The notes below the pieces were generated by a model that was not told the DNA's origin, made no database searches, and saw only the letters and a program-made list of their open reading frames with translations. Source: Locusta migratoria (Eukaryota; Arthropoda; Insecta; Orthoptera; Acrididae). From it: 64,000 nucleotides of DNA. A program made the position numbers and the translations under genes. Shown here in pieces: positions 22,752-37,700 of the stretch; within the stretch, counting starts at the first letter, position 1, and the number at the start of each line of letters is the position of its first letter. The stretch lies in NCBI GenBank assembly GCA_026315105.1, contig JAOYRU010002311.1, positions 184,001 to 248,000 of the forward strand. The letters run 5' to 3'.

Positions 22752-25700
22752 TTAGGAATAAACAGCAAAAACCATTAAAAAATCGAAATGAAAACATTCT
22801 TGGTTTAAAATGTCTGCAACGCAGTAAGCGTCCAGGCAGTACAGACAAGAGTACTGCAGTTTAACAAAACACAACTCCTGGAGAGGGAGCAGAGCGGCGC
22901 CAGGGCGGCCGCCGGAGACCACGGCCCGCCACCTGACCGCCTCCACACTCCACATTTAATATATACATGTTTTTTTTTTGTTTGTTTCTCATGAAATTAA
23001 CAAAAAAATTCTATACAAATTTAGGAATAAACAGCAAAAACCATTAAAAAATCGAAATGAAAACATTCTTGGTTTAAAATGTCTGCAACGCAGTAAGCGT
23101 CCAGGCAGTACAGACAAGAGTACTGCAGTTTAACAAAACACAACTCCTGGAGAGGGAGCAGAGCGGCGCCAGGGCGGCCGCCGGAGACCACGGCCCGCCA
23201 CCTGACCGCCTCCACACTCCACATTTAATATATACATGTTTTTTTTTGTTTGTTTCTCATGAAATTAACAAAAAAATTCTATACAAATTTAGGAATAAAC
23301 AGCAAAAACCATTAAAAAATCGAAATGAAAACATTCTTGGTTTAAAATGTCTGCAACGCAGTAAGCGTCCAGGCAGTACAGACAAGAGTACTGCAGTTTA
23401 ACAAAACACAACTCCTGGAGAGGGAGCAGAGCGGCGCCAGGGCGGCCGCCGGAGACCACGGCCCGCCACCTGACCGCCTCCACACTCCACATTTAATATA
23501 TACATGTTTTTTTTTGTTTGTTTCTCATGAAATTAACAAAAAAATTCTATACAAATTTAGGAATAAACAGCAAAAACCATTAAAAAATCGAAATGAAAAC
23601 ATTCTTGGTTTAAAATGTCTGCAACGCAGTAAGCGTCCAGGCAGTACAGACAAGAGTACTGCAGTTTAACAAAACACAACTCCTGGAGAGGGAGCAGAGC
23701 GGCGCCAGGGCGGCCGCCGGAGACCACGGCCCGCCACCTGACCGCCTCCACACTCCACATTTAATATATACATGTTTTTTTTTGTTTGTTTCTCATGAAA
23801 TTAACAAAAAAATTCTATACAAATTTAGGAATAAACAGCAAAAACCATTAAAAAATCGAAATGAAAACATTCTTGGTTTAAAATGTCTGCAACGCAGTAA
23901 GCGTCCAGGCAGTACAGACAAGAGTACTGCAGTTTAACAAAACACAACTCCTGGAGAGGGAGCAGAGCGGCGCCAGGGCGGCCGCCGGAGACCACGGCCC
24001 GCCACCTGACCGCCTCCACACTCCACATTTAATATATACATGTTTTTTTTTTGTTTGTTTCTCATGAAATTAACAAAAAAATTCTATACAAATTTAGGAA
24101 TAAACAGCAAAAACCATTAAAAAATCGAAATGAAAACATTCTTGGTTTAAAATGTCTGCAACGCAGTAAGCGTCCAGGCAGTACAGACAAGAGTACTGCA
24201 GTTTAACAAAACACAACTCCTGGAGAGGGAGCAGAGCGGCGCCAGGGCGGCCGCCGGAGACCACGGCCCGCCACCTGACCGCCTCCACACTCCACATTTA
24301 ATATATACATGTTTTTTTTTTGTTTGTTTCTCATGAAATTAACAAAAAAATTCTATACAAATTTAGGAATAAACAGCAAAAACCATTAAAAAATCGAAAT
24401 GAAAACATTCTTGGTTTAAAATGTCTGCAACGCAGTAAGCGTCCAGGCAGTACAGACAAGAGTACTGCAGTTTAACAAAACACAACTCCTGGAGAGGGAG
24501 CAGAGCGGCGCCAGGGCGGCCGCCGGAGACCACGGCCCGCCACCTGACCGCCTCCACACTCCACATTTAATATATACATGTTTTTTTTTTGTTTGTTTCT
24601 CATGAAATTAACAAAAAAATTCTATACAAATTTAGGAATAAACAGCAAAAACCATTAAAAAATCGAAATGAAAACATTCTTGGTTTAAAATGTCTGCAAC
24701 GCAGTAAGCGTCCAGGCAGTACAGACAAGAGTACTGCAGTTTAACAAAACACAACTCCTGGAGAGGGAGCAGAGCGGCGCCAGGGCGGCCGCCGGAGACC
24801 ACGGCCCGCCACCTGACCGCCTCCACACTCCACATTTAATATATACATGTTTTTTTTTTGTTTGTTTCTCATGAAATTAACAAAAAAATTCTATACAAAT
24901 TTAGGAATAAACAGCAAAAACCATTAAAAAATCGAAATGAAAACATTCTTGGTTTAAAATGTCTGCAACGCAGTAAGCGTCCAGGCAGTACAGACAAGAG
25001 TACTGCAGTTTAACAAAACACAACTCCTGGAGAGGGAGCAGAGCGGCGCCAGGGCGGCCGCCGGAGACCACGGCCCGCCACCTGACCGCCTCCACACTCC
25101 ACATTTAATATATACATGTTTTTTTTTTTGTTTGTTTCTCATGAAATTAACAAAAAAATTCTATACAAATTTAGGAATAAACAGCAAAAACCATTAAAAA
25201 ATCGAAATGAAAACATTCTTGGTTTAAAATGTCTGCAACGCAGTAAGCGTCCAGGCAGTACAGACAAGAGTACTGCAGTTTAACAAAACACAACTCCTGG
25301 AGAGGGAGCAGAGCGGCGCCAGGGCGGCCGCCGGAGACCACGGCCCGCCACCTGACCGCCTCCACACTCCACATTTAATATATACATGTTTTTTTTTTTG
25401 TTTGTTTCTCATGAAATTAACAAAAAAATTCTATACAAATTTAGGAATAAACAGCAAAAACCATTAAAAAATCGAAATGAAAACATTCTTGGTTTAAAAT
25501 GTCTGCAACGCAGTAAGCGTCCAGGCAGTACAGACAAGAGTACTGCAGTTTAACAAAACACAACTCCTGGAGAGGGAGCAGAGCGGCGCCAGGGCGGCCG
25601 CCGGAGACCACGGCCCGCCACCTGACCGCCTCCACACTCCACATTTAATATATACATGTTTTTTTTTGTTTGTTTCTCATGAAATTAACAAAAAAATTCT

Positions 25701-28700
25701 ATACAAATTTAGGAATAAACAGCAAAAACCATTAAAAAATCGAAATGAAAACATTCTTGGTTTAAAATGTCTGCAACGCAGTAAGCGTCCAGGCAGTACA
25801 GACAAGAGTACTGCAGTTTAACAAAACACAACTCCTGGAGAGGGAGCAGAGCGGCGCCAGGGCGGCCGCCGGAGACCACGGCCCGCCACCTGACCGCCTC
25901 CACACTCCACATTTAATATATACATGTTTTTTTTTTGTTTGTTTCTCATGAAATTAACAAAAAAATTCTATACAAATTTAGGAATAAACAGCAAAAACCA
26001 TTAAAAAATCGAAATGAAAACATTCTTGGTTTAAAATGTCTGCAACGCAGTAAGCGTCCAGGCAGTACAGACAAGAGTACTGCAGTTTAACAAAACACAA
26101 CTCCTGGAGAGGGAGCAGAGCGGCGCCAGGGCGGCCGCCGGAGACCACGGCCCGCCACCTGACCGCCTCCACACTCCACATTTAATATATACATGTTTTT
26201 TTTTTTGTTTGTTTCTCATGAAATTAACAAAAAAATTCTATACAAATTTAGGAATAAACAGCAAAAACCATTAAAAAATCGAAATGAAAACATTCTTGGT
26301 TTAAAATGTCTGCAACGCAGTAAGCGTCCAGGCAGTACAGACAAGAGTACTGCAGTTTAACAAAACACAACTCCTGGAGAGGGAGCAGAGCGGCGCCAGG
26401 GCGGCCGCCGGAGACCACGGCCCGCCACCTGACCGCCTCCACACTCCACATTTAATATATACATGTTTTTTTTTTTGTTTGTTTCTCATGAAATTAACAA
26501 AAAAATTCTATACAAATTTAGGAATAAACAGCAAAAACCATTAAAAAATCGAAATGAAAACATTCTTGGTTTAAAATGTCTGCAACGCAGTAAGCGTCCA
26601 GGCAGTACAGACAAGAGTACTGCAGTTTAACAAAACACAACTCCTGGAGAGGGAGCAGAGCGGCGCCAGGGCGGCCGCCGGAGACCACGGCCCGCCACCT
26701 GACCGCCTCCACACTCCACATTTAATATATACATGTTTTTTTTTTTGTTTGTTTCTCATGAAATTAACAAAAAAATTCTATACAAATTTAGGAATAAACA
26801 GCAAAAACCATTAAAAAATCGAAATGAAAACATTCTTGGTTTAAAATGTCTGCAACGCAGTAAGCGTCCAGGCAGTACAGACAAGAGTACTGCAGTTTAA
26901 CAAAACACAACTCCTGGAGAGGGAGCAGAGCGGCGCCAGGGCGGCCGCCGGAGACCACGGCCCGCCACCTGACCGCCTCCACACTCCACATTTAATATAT
27001 ACATGTTTTTTTTTTGTTTGTTTCTCATGAAATTAACAAAAAAATTCTATACAAATTTAGGAATAAACAGCAAAAACCATTAAAAAATCGAAATGAAAAC
27101 ATTCTTGGTTTAAAATGTCTGCAACGCAGTAAGCGTCCAGGCAGTACAGACAAGAGTACTGCAGTTTAACAAAACACAACTCCTGGAGAGGGAGCAGAGC
27201 GGCGCCAGGGCGGCCGCCGGAGACCACGGCCCGCCACCTGACCGCCTCCACACTCCACATTTAATATATACATGTTTTTTTTTGTTTGTTTCTCATGAAA
27301 TTAACAAAAAAATTCTATACAAATTTAGGAATAAACAGCAAAAACCATTAAAAAATCGAAATGAAAACATTCTTGGTTTAAAATGTCTGCAACGCAGTAA
27401 GCGTCCAGGCAGTACAGACAAGAGTACTGCAGTTTAACAAAACACAACTCCTGGAGAGGGAGCAGAGCGGCGCCAGGGCGGCCGCCGGAGACCACGGCCC
27501 GCCACCTGACCGCCTCCACACTCCACATTTAATATATACATGTTTTTTTTTTTGTTTGTTTCTCATGAAATTAACAAAAAAATTCTATACAAATTTAGGA
27601 ATAAACAGCAAAAACCATTAAAAAATCGAAATGAAAACATTCTTGGTTTAAAATGTCTGCAACGCAGTAAGCGTCCAGGCAGTACAGACAAGAGTACTGC
27701 AGTTTAACAAAACACAACTCCTGGAGAGGGAGCAGAGCGGCGCCAGGGCGGCCGCCGGAGACCACGGCCCGCCACCTGACCGCCTCCACACTCCACATTT
27801 AATATATACATGTTTTTTTTTTGTTTGTTTCTCATGAAATTAACAAAAAAATTCTATACAAATTTAGGAATAAACAGCAAAAACCATTAAAAAATCGAAA
27901 TGAAAACATTCTTGGTTTAAAATGTCTGCAACGCAGTAAGCGTCCAGGCAGTACAGACAAGAGTACTGCAGTTTAACAAAACACAACTCCTGGAGAGGGA
28001 GCAGAGCGGCGCCAGGGCGGCCGCCGGAGACCACGGCCCGCCACCTGACCGCCTCCACACTCCACATTTAATATATACATGTTTTTTTTTTGTTTGTTTC
28101 TCATGAAATTAACAAAAAAATTCTATACAAATTTAGGAATAAACAGCAAAAACCATTAAAAAATCGAAATGAAAACATTCTTGGTTTAAAATGTCTGCAA
28201 CGCAGTAAGCGTCCAGGCAGTACAGACAAGAGTACTGCAGTTTAACAAAACACAACTCCTGGAGAGGGAGCAGAGCGGCGCCAGGGCGGCCGCCGGAGAC
28301 CACGGCCCGCCACCTGACCGCCTCCACACTCCACATTTAATATATACATGTTTTTTTTTTTGTTTGTTTCTCATGAAATTAACAAAAAAATTCTATACAA
28401 ATTTAGGAATAAACAGCAAAAACCATTAAAAAATCGAAATGAAAACATTCTTGGTTTAAAATGTCTGCAACGCAGTAAGCGTCCAGGCAGTACAGACAAG
28501 AGTACTGCAGTTTAACAAAACACAACTCCTGGAGAGGGAGCAGAGCGGCGCCAGGGCGGCCGCCGGAGACCACGGCCCGCCACCTGACCGCCTCCACACT
28601 CCACATTTAATATATACATGTTTTTTTTTTTGTTTGTTTCTCATGAAATTAACAAAAAAATTCTATACAAATTTAGGAATAAACAGCAAAAACCATTAAA

Positions 28701-31700
28701 AAATCGAAATGAAAACATTCTTGGTTTAAAATGTCTGCAACGCAGTAAGCGTCCAGGCAGTACAGACAAGAGTACTGCAGTTTAACAAAACACAACTCCT
28801 GGAGAGGGAGCAGAGCGGCGCCAGGGCGGCCGCCGGAGACCACGGCCCGCCACCTGACCGCCTCCACACTCCACATTTAATATATACATGTTTTTTTTTT
28901 TGTTTGTTTCTCATGAAATTAACAAAAAAATTCTATACAAATTTAGGAATAAACAGCAAAAACCATTAAAAAATCGAAATGAAAACATTCTTGGTTTAAA
29001 ATGTCTGCAACGCAGTAAGCGTCCAGGCAGTACAGACAAGAGTACTGCAGTTTAACAAAACACAACTCCTGGAGAGGGAGCAGAGCGGCGCCAGGGCGGC
29101 CGCCGGAGACCACGGCCCGCCACCTGACCGCCTCCACACTCCACATTTAATATATACATGTTTTTTTTTGTTTGTTTCTCATGAAATTAACAAAAAAATT
29201 CTATACAAATTTAGGAATAAACAGCAAAAACCATTAAAAAATCGAAATGAAAACATTCTTGGTTTAAAATGTCTGCAACGCAGTAAGCGTCCAGGCAGTA
29301 CAGACAAGAGTACTGCAGTTTAACAAAACACAACTCCTGGAGAGGGAGCAGAGCGGCGCCAGGGCGGCCGCCGGAGACCACGGCCCGCCACCTGACCGCC
29401 TCCACACTCCACATTTAATATATACATGTTTTTTTTTTGTTTGTTTCTCATGAAATTAACAAAAAAATTCTATACAAATTTAGGAATAAACAGCAAAAAC
29501 CATTAAAAAATCGAAATGAAAACATTCTTGGTTTAAAATGTCTGCAACGCAGTAAGCGTCCAGGCAGTACAGACAAGAGTACTGCAGTTTAACAAAACAC
29601 AACTCCTGGAGAGGGAGCAGAGCGGCGCCAGGGCGGCCGCCGGAGACCACGGCCCGCCACCTGACCGCCTCCACACTCCACATTTAATATATACATGTTT
29701 TTTTTTTGTTTGTTTCTCATGAAATTAACAAAAAAATTCTATACAAATTTAGGAATAAACAGCAAAAACCATTAAAAAATCGAAATGAAAACATTCTTGG
29801 TTTAAAATGTCTGCAACGCAGTAAGCGTCCAGGCAGTACAGACAAGAGTACTGCAGTTTAACAAAACACAACTCCTGGAGAGGGAGCAGAGCGGCGCCAG
29901 GGCGGCCGCCGGAGACCACGGCCCGCCACCTGACCGCCTCCACACTCCACATTTAATATATACATGTTTTTTTTTGTTTGTTTCTCATGAAATTAACAAA
30001 AAAATTCTATACAAATTTAGGAATAAACAGCAAAAACCATTAAAAAATCGAAATGAAAACATTCTTGGTTTAAAATGTCTGCAACGCAGTAAGCGTCCAG
30101 GCAGTACAGACAAGAGTACTGCAGTTTAACAAAACACAACTCCTGGAGAGGGAGCAGAGCGGCGCCAGGGCGGCCGCCGGAGACCACGGCCCGCCACCTG
30201 ACCGCCTCCACACTCCACATTTAATATATACATGTTTTTTTTTTGTTTGTTTCTCATGAAATTAACAAAAAAATTCTATACAAATTTAGGAATAAACAGC
30301 AAAAACCATTAAAAAATCGAAATGAAAACATTCTTGGTTTAAAATGTCTGCAACGCAGTAAGCGTCCAGGCAGTACAGACAAGAGTACTGCAGTTTAACA
30401 AAACACAACTCCTGGAGAGGGAGCAGAGCGGCGCCAGGGCGGCCGCCGGAGACCACGGCCCGCCACCTGACCGCCTCCACACTCCACATTTAATATATAC
30501 ATGTTTTTTTTTGTTTGTTTCTCATGAAATTAACAAAAAAATTCTATACAAATTTAGGAATAAACAGCAAAAACCATTAAAAAATCGAAATGAAAACATT
30601 CTTGGTTTAAAATGTCTGCAACGCAGTAAGCGTCCAGGCAGTACAGACAAGAGTACTGCAGTTTAACAAAACACAACTCCTGGAGAGGGAGCAGAGCGGC
30701 GCCAGGGCGGCCGCCGGAGACCACGGCCCGCCACCTGACCGCCTCCACACTCCACATTTAATATATACATGTTTTTTTTTTTGTTTGTTTCTCATGAAAT
30801 TAACAAAAAAATTCTATACAAATTTAGGAATAAACAGCAAAAACCATTAAAAAATCGAAATGAAAACATTCTTGGTTTAAAATGTCTGCAACGCAGTAAG
30901 CGTTCAGGCAGTACAGACAAGAGTACTGCAGTTTAACAAAACACAACTCCTGGAGAGGGAGCAGAGCGGCGCCAGGGCGGCCGCCGGAGACCACGGCCCG
31001 CCACCTGACCGCCTCCACACTCCACATTTAATATATACATGTTTTTTTTTTGTTTGTTTCTCATGAAATTAACAAAAAAATTCTATACAAATTTAGGAAT
31101 AAACAGCAAAAACCATTAAAAAATCGAAATGAAAACATTCTTGGTTTAAAATGTCTGCAACGCAGTAAGCGTCCAGGCAGTACAGACAAGAGTACTGCAG
31201 TTTAACAAAACACAACTCCTGGAGAGGGAGCAGAGCGGCGCCAGGGCGGCCGCCGGAGACCACGGCCCGCCACCTGACCGCCTCCACACTCCACATTTAA
31301 TATATACATGTTTTTTTTTTGTTTGTTTCTCATGAAATTAACAAAAAAATTCTATACAAATTTAGGAATAAACAGCAAAAACCATTAAAAAATCGAAATG
31401 AAAACATTCTTGGTTTAAAATGTCTGCAACGCAGTAAGCGTCCAGGCAGTACAGACAAGAGTACTGCAGTTTAACAAAACACAACTCCTGGAGAGGGAGC
31501 AGAGCGGCGCCAGGGCGGCCGCCGGAGACCACGGCCCGCCACCTGACCGCCTCCACACTCCACATTTAATATATACATGTTTTTTTTTTGTTTGTTTCTC
31601 ATGAAATTAACAAAAAAATTCTATACAAATTTAGGAATAAACAGCAAAAACCATTAAAAAATCGAAATGAAAACATTCTTGGTTTAAAATGTCTGCAACG

Positions 31701-34700
31701 CAGTAAGCGTCCAGGCAGTACAGACAAGAGTACTGCAGTTTAACAAAACACAACTCCTGGAGAGGGAGCAGAGCGGCGCCAGGGCGGCCGCCGGAGACCA
31801 CGGCCCGCCACCTGACCGCCTCCACACTCCACATTTAATATATACATGTTTTTTTTTTGTTTGTTTCTCATGAAATTAACAAAAAAATTCTATACAAATT
31901 TAGGAATAAACAGCAAAAACCATTAAAAAATCGAAATGAAAACATTCTTGGTTTAAAATGTCTGCAACGCAGTAAGCGTCCAGGCAGTACAGACAAGAGT
32001 ACTGCAGTTTAACAAAACACAACTCCTGGAGAGGGAGCAGAGCGGCGCCAGGGCGGCCGCCGGAGACCACGGCCCGCCACCTGACCGCCTCCACACTCCA
32101 CATTTAATATATACATGTTTTTTTTTTGTTTGTTTCTCATGAAATTAACAAAAAAATTCTATACAAATTTAGGAATAAACAGCAAAAACCATTAAAAAAT
32201 CGAAATGAAAACATTCTTGGTTTAAAATGTCTGCAACGCAGTAAGCGTCCAGGCAGTACAGACAAGAGTACTGCAGTTTAACAAAACACAACTCCTGGAG
32301 AGGGAGCAGAGCGGCGCCAGGGCGGCCGCCGGAGACCACGGCCCGCCACCTGACCGCCTCCACACTCCACATTTAATATATACATGTTTTTTTTTTGTTT
32401 GTTTCTCATGAAATTAACAAAAAAATTCTATACAAATTTAGGAATAAACAGCAAAAACCATTAAAAAATCGAAATGAAAACATTCTTGGTTTAAAATGTC
32501 TGCAACGCAGTAAGCGTCCAGGCAGTACAGACAAGAGTACTGCAGTTTAACAAAACACAACTCCTGGAGAGGGAGCAGAGCGGCGCCAGGGCGGCCGCCG
32601 GAGACCACGGCCCGCCACCTGACCGCCTCCACACTCCACATTTAATATATACATGTTTTTTTTTTGTTTGTTTCTCATGAAATTAACAAAAAAATTCTAT
32701 ACAAATTTAGGAATAAACAGCAAAAACCATTAAAAAATCGAAATGAAAACATTCTTGGTTTAAAATGTCTGCAACGCAGTAAGCGTCCAGGCAGTACAGA
32801 CAAGAGTACTGCAGTTTAACAAAACACAACTCCTGGAGAGGGAGCAGAGCGGCGCCAGGGCGGCCGCCGGAGACCACGGCCCGCCACCTGACCGCCTCCA
32901 CACTCCACATTTAATATATACATGTTTTTTTTTTGTTTGTTTCTCATGAAATTAACAAAAAAATTCTATACAAATTTAGGAATAAACAGCAAAAACCATT
33001 AAAAAATCGAAATGAAAACATTCTTGGTTTAAAATGTCTGCAACGCAGTAAGCGTCCAGGCAGTACAGACAAGAGTACTGCAGTTTAACAAAACACAACT
33101 CCTGGAGAGGGAGCAGAGCGGCGCCAGGGCGGCCGCCGGAGACCACGGCCCGCCACCTGACCGCCTCCACACTCCACATTTAATATATACATGTTTTTTT
33201 TTTGTTTGTTTCTCATGAAATTAACAAAAAAATTCTATACAAATTTAGGAATAAACAGCAAAAACCATTAAAAAATCGAAATGAAAACATTCTTGGTTTA
33301 AAATGTCTGCAACGCAGTAAGCGTCCAGGCAGTACAGACAAGAGTACTGCAGTTTAACAAAACACAACTCCTGGAGAGGGAGCAGAGCGGCGCCAGGGCG
33401 GCCGCCGGAGACCACGGCCCGCCACCTGACCGCCTCCACACTCCACATTTAATATATACATGTTTTTTTTTTGTTTGTTTCTCATGAAATTAACAAAAAA
33501 ATTCTATACAAATTTAGGAATAAACAGCAAAAACCATTAAAAAATCGAAATGAAAACATTCTTGGTTTAAAATGTCTGCAACGCAGTAAGCGTCCAGGCA
33601 GTACAGACAAGAGTACTGCAGTTTAACAAAACACAACTCCTGGAGAGGGAGCAGAGCGGCGCCAGGGCGGCCGCCGGAGACCACGGCCCGCCACCTGACC
33701 GCCTCCACACTCCACATTTAATATATACATGTTTTTTTTGTTTGTTTCTCATGAAATTAACAAAAAAATTCTATACAAATTTAGGAATAAACAGCAAAAA
33801 CCATTAAAAAATCGAAATGAAAACATTCTTGGTTTAAAATGTCTGCAACGCAGTAAGCGTCCAGGCAGTACAGACAAGAGTACTGCAGTTTAACAAAACA
33901 CAACTCCTGGAGAGGGAGCAGAGCGGCGCCAGGGCGGCCGCCGGAGACCACGGCCCGCCACCTGACCGCCTCCACACTCCACATTTAATATATACATGTT
34001 TTTTTTTTGTTTGTTTCTCATGAAATTAACAAAAAAATTCTATACAAATTTAGGAATAAACAGCAAAAACCATTAAAAAATCGAAATGAAAACATTCTTG
34101 GTTTAAAATGTCTGCAACGCAGTAAGCGTCCAGGCAGTACAGACAAGAGTACTGCAGTTTAACAAAACACAACTCCTGGAGAGGGAGCAGAGCGGCGCCA
34201 GGGCGGCCGCCGGAGACCACGGCCCGCCACCTGACCGCCTCCACACTCCACATTTAATATATACATGTTTTTTTTGTTTGTTTCTCATGAAATTAACAAA
34301 AAAATTCTATACAAATTTAGGAATAAACAGCAAAAACCATTAAAAAATCGAAATGAAAACATTCTTGGTTTAAAATGTCTGCAACGCAGTAAGCGTCCAG
34401 GCAGTACAGACAAGAGTACTGCAGTTTAACAAAACACAACTCCTGGAGAGGGAGCAGAGCGGCGCCAGGGCGGCCGCCGGAGACCACGGCCCGCCACCTG
34501 ACCGCCTCCACACTCCACATTTAATATATACATGTTTTTTTTTTGTTTGTTTCTCATGAAATTAACAAAAAAATTCTATACAAATTTAGGAATAAACAGC
34601 AAAAACCATTAAAAAATCGAAATGAAAACATTCTTGGTTTAAAATGTCTGCAACGCAGTAAGCGTCCAGGCAGTACAGACAAGAGAACTGCAGTTTAACA

Positions 34701-37700
34701 AAACACAACTCCTGGAGAGGGAGCAGAGCGGCGCCAGGGCGGCCGCCGGAGACCACGGCCCGCCACCTGACCGCCTCCACACTCCACATTTAATATATAC
34801 ATGTTTTTTTTTTGTTTGTTTCTCATGAAATTAACAAAAAAATTCTATACAAATTTAGGAATAAACAGCAAAAACCATTAAAAAATCGAAATGAAAACAT
34901 TCTTGGTTTAAAATGTCTGCAACGCAGTAAGCGTCCAGGCAGTGCAGACAAGAGTACTGCAGTTTAACAAAACACAACTCCTGGAGAGGGAGCAGAGCGG
35001 CGCCAGGGCGGCCGCCGGAGACCACGGCCCGCCACCTGACCGCCTCCACACTCCACATTTAATATATACATGTTTTTTTTTGTTTGTTTCTCATGAAATT
35101 AACAAAAAAATTCTATACAAATTTAGGAATAAACAGCAAAAACCATTAAAAAATCGAAATGAAAACATTCTTGGTTTAAAATGTCTGCAACGCAGTAAGC
35201 GTCCAGGCAGTACAGACAAGAGTACTGCAGTTTAACAAAACACAACTCCTGGAGAGGGAGCAGAGCGGCGCCAGGGCGGCCGCCGGAGACCACGGCCCGC
35301 CACCTGACCGCCTCCACACTCCACATTTAATATATACATGTTTTTTTTTTGTTTGTTTCTCATGAAATTAACAAAAAAATTCTATACAAATTTAGGAATA
35401 AACAGCAAAAACCATTAAAAAATCGAAATGAAAACATTCTTGGTTTAAAATGTCTGCAACGCAGTAAGCGTCCAGGCAGTACAGACAAGAGTACTGCAGT
35501 TTAACAAAACACAACTCCTGGAGAGGGAGCAGAGCGGCGCCAGGGCGGCCGCCGGAGACCACGGCCCGCCACCTGACCGCCTCCACACTCCACATTTAAT
35601 ATATACATGTTTTTTTTTGTTTGTTTCTCATGAAATTAACAAAAAAATTCTATACAAATTCATGAAATTAAAAAAAATCTAGGAATAATCGAAATGAAAA
35701 CATTCTTGGTTTAAAATGTCTGCAACGCAGTAAGCGTCCAGGCAGTACAGACAAGAGTACTGCAGTTTAACAAAACACAACTCCTGGAGAGGGAGCAGAG
35801 CGGCGCCAGGGCGGCCGCCGGAGACCACGGCCCGCCACCTGACCGCCTCCACACTCCACATTTAATATATACATGTTTTTTTTTTGTTTGTTTCTCATGA
35901 AATTAACAAAAAAATTCTATACAAATTTAGGAATAAACAGCAAAAACCATTAAAAAATCGAAATGAAAACATTCTTGGTTTAAAATGTCTGCAACGCAGT
36001 AAGCGTCCAGGCAGTACAGACAAGAGTACTGCAGTTTAACAAAACACAACTCCTGGAGAGGGAGCAGAGCGGCGCCAGGGCGGCCGCCGGAGACCACGGC
36101 CCGCCACCTGACCGCCTCCACACTCCACATTTAATATATACATGTTTTTTTTGTTTGTTTCTCATGAAATTAACAAAAAAATTCTATACAAATTTAGGAA
36201 TAAACAGCAAAAACCATTAAAAAATCGAAATGAAAACATTCTTGGTTTAAAATGTCTGCAACGCAGTAAGCGTCCAGGCAGTACAGACAAGAGTACTGCA
36301 GTTTAACAAAACACAACTCCTGGAGAGGGAGCAGAGCGGCGCCAGGGCGGCCGCCGGAGACCACGGCCCGCCACCTGACCGCCTCCACACTCCACATTTA
36401 ATATATACATGTTTTTTTTTTGTTTGTTTCTCATGAAATTAACAAAAAAATTCTATACAAATTTAGGAATAAACAGCAAAAACCATTAAAAAATCGAAAT
36501 GAAAACATTCTTGGTTTAAAATGTCTGCAACGCAGTAAGCGTCCAGGCAGTACAGACAAGAGTACTGCAGTTTAACAAAACACAACTCCTGGAGAGGGAG
36601 CAGAGCGGCGCCAGGGCGGCCGCCGGAGACCACGGCCCGCCACCTGACCGCCTCCACACTCCACATTTAATATATACATGTTTTTTTTTGTTTGTTTCTC
36701 ATGAAATTAACAAAAAAATTCTATACAAATTTAGGAATAAACAGCAAAAACCATTAAAAAATCGAAATGAAAACATTCTTGGTTTAAAATGTCTGCAACG
36801 CAGTAAGCGTCCAGGCAGTACAGACAAGAGTACTGCAGTTTAACAAAACACAACTCCTGGAGAGGGAGCAGAGCGGCGCCAGGGCGGCCGCCGGAGACCA
36901 CGGCCCGCCACCTGACCGCCTCCACACTCCACATTTAATATATACATGTTTTTTTTTTTTGTTTGTTTCTCATGAAATTAACAAAAAAATTCTATACAAA
37001 TTTAGGAATAAACAGCAAAAACCATTAAAAAATCGAAATGAAAACATTCTTGGTTTAAAATGTCTGCAACGCAGTAAGCGTCCAGGCAGTACAGACAAGA
37101 GTACTGCAGTTTAACAAAACACAACTCCTGGAGAGGGAGCAGAGCGGCGCCAGGGCGGCCGCCGGAGACCACGGCCCGCCACCTGACCGCCTCCACACTC
37201 CACATTTAATATATACATGTTTTTTTTTTTGTTTGTTTCTCATGAAATTAACAAAAAAATTCTATACAAATTTAGGAATAAACAGCAAAAACCATTAAAA
37301 AATCGAAATGAAAACATTCTTGGTTTAAAATGTCTGCAACGCAGTAAGCGTCCAGGCAGTACAGACAAGAGTACTGCAGTTTAACAAAACACAACTCCTG
37401 GAGAGGGAGCAGAGCGGCGCCAGGGCGGCCGCCGGAGACCACGGCCCGCCACCTGACCGCCTCCACACTCCACATTTAATATATACATGTTTTTTTTGTT
37501 TGTTTCTCATGAAATTAACAAAAAAATTCTATACAAATTTAGGAATAAACAGCAAAAACCATTAAAAAATCGAAATGAAAACATTCTTGGTTTAAAATGT
37601 CTGCAACGCAGTAAGCGTCCAGGCAGTACAGACAAGAGTACTGCAGTTTAACAAAACACAACTCCTGGAGAGGGAGCAGAGCGGCGCCAGGGCGGCCGCC

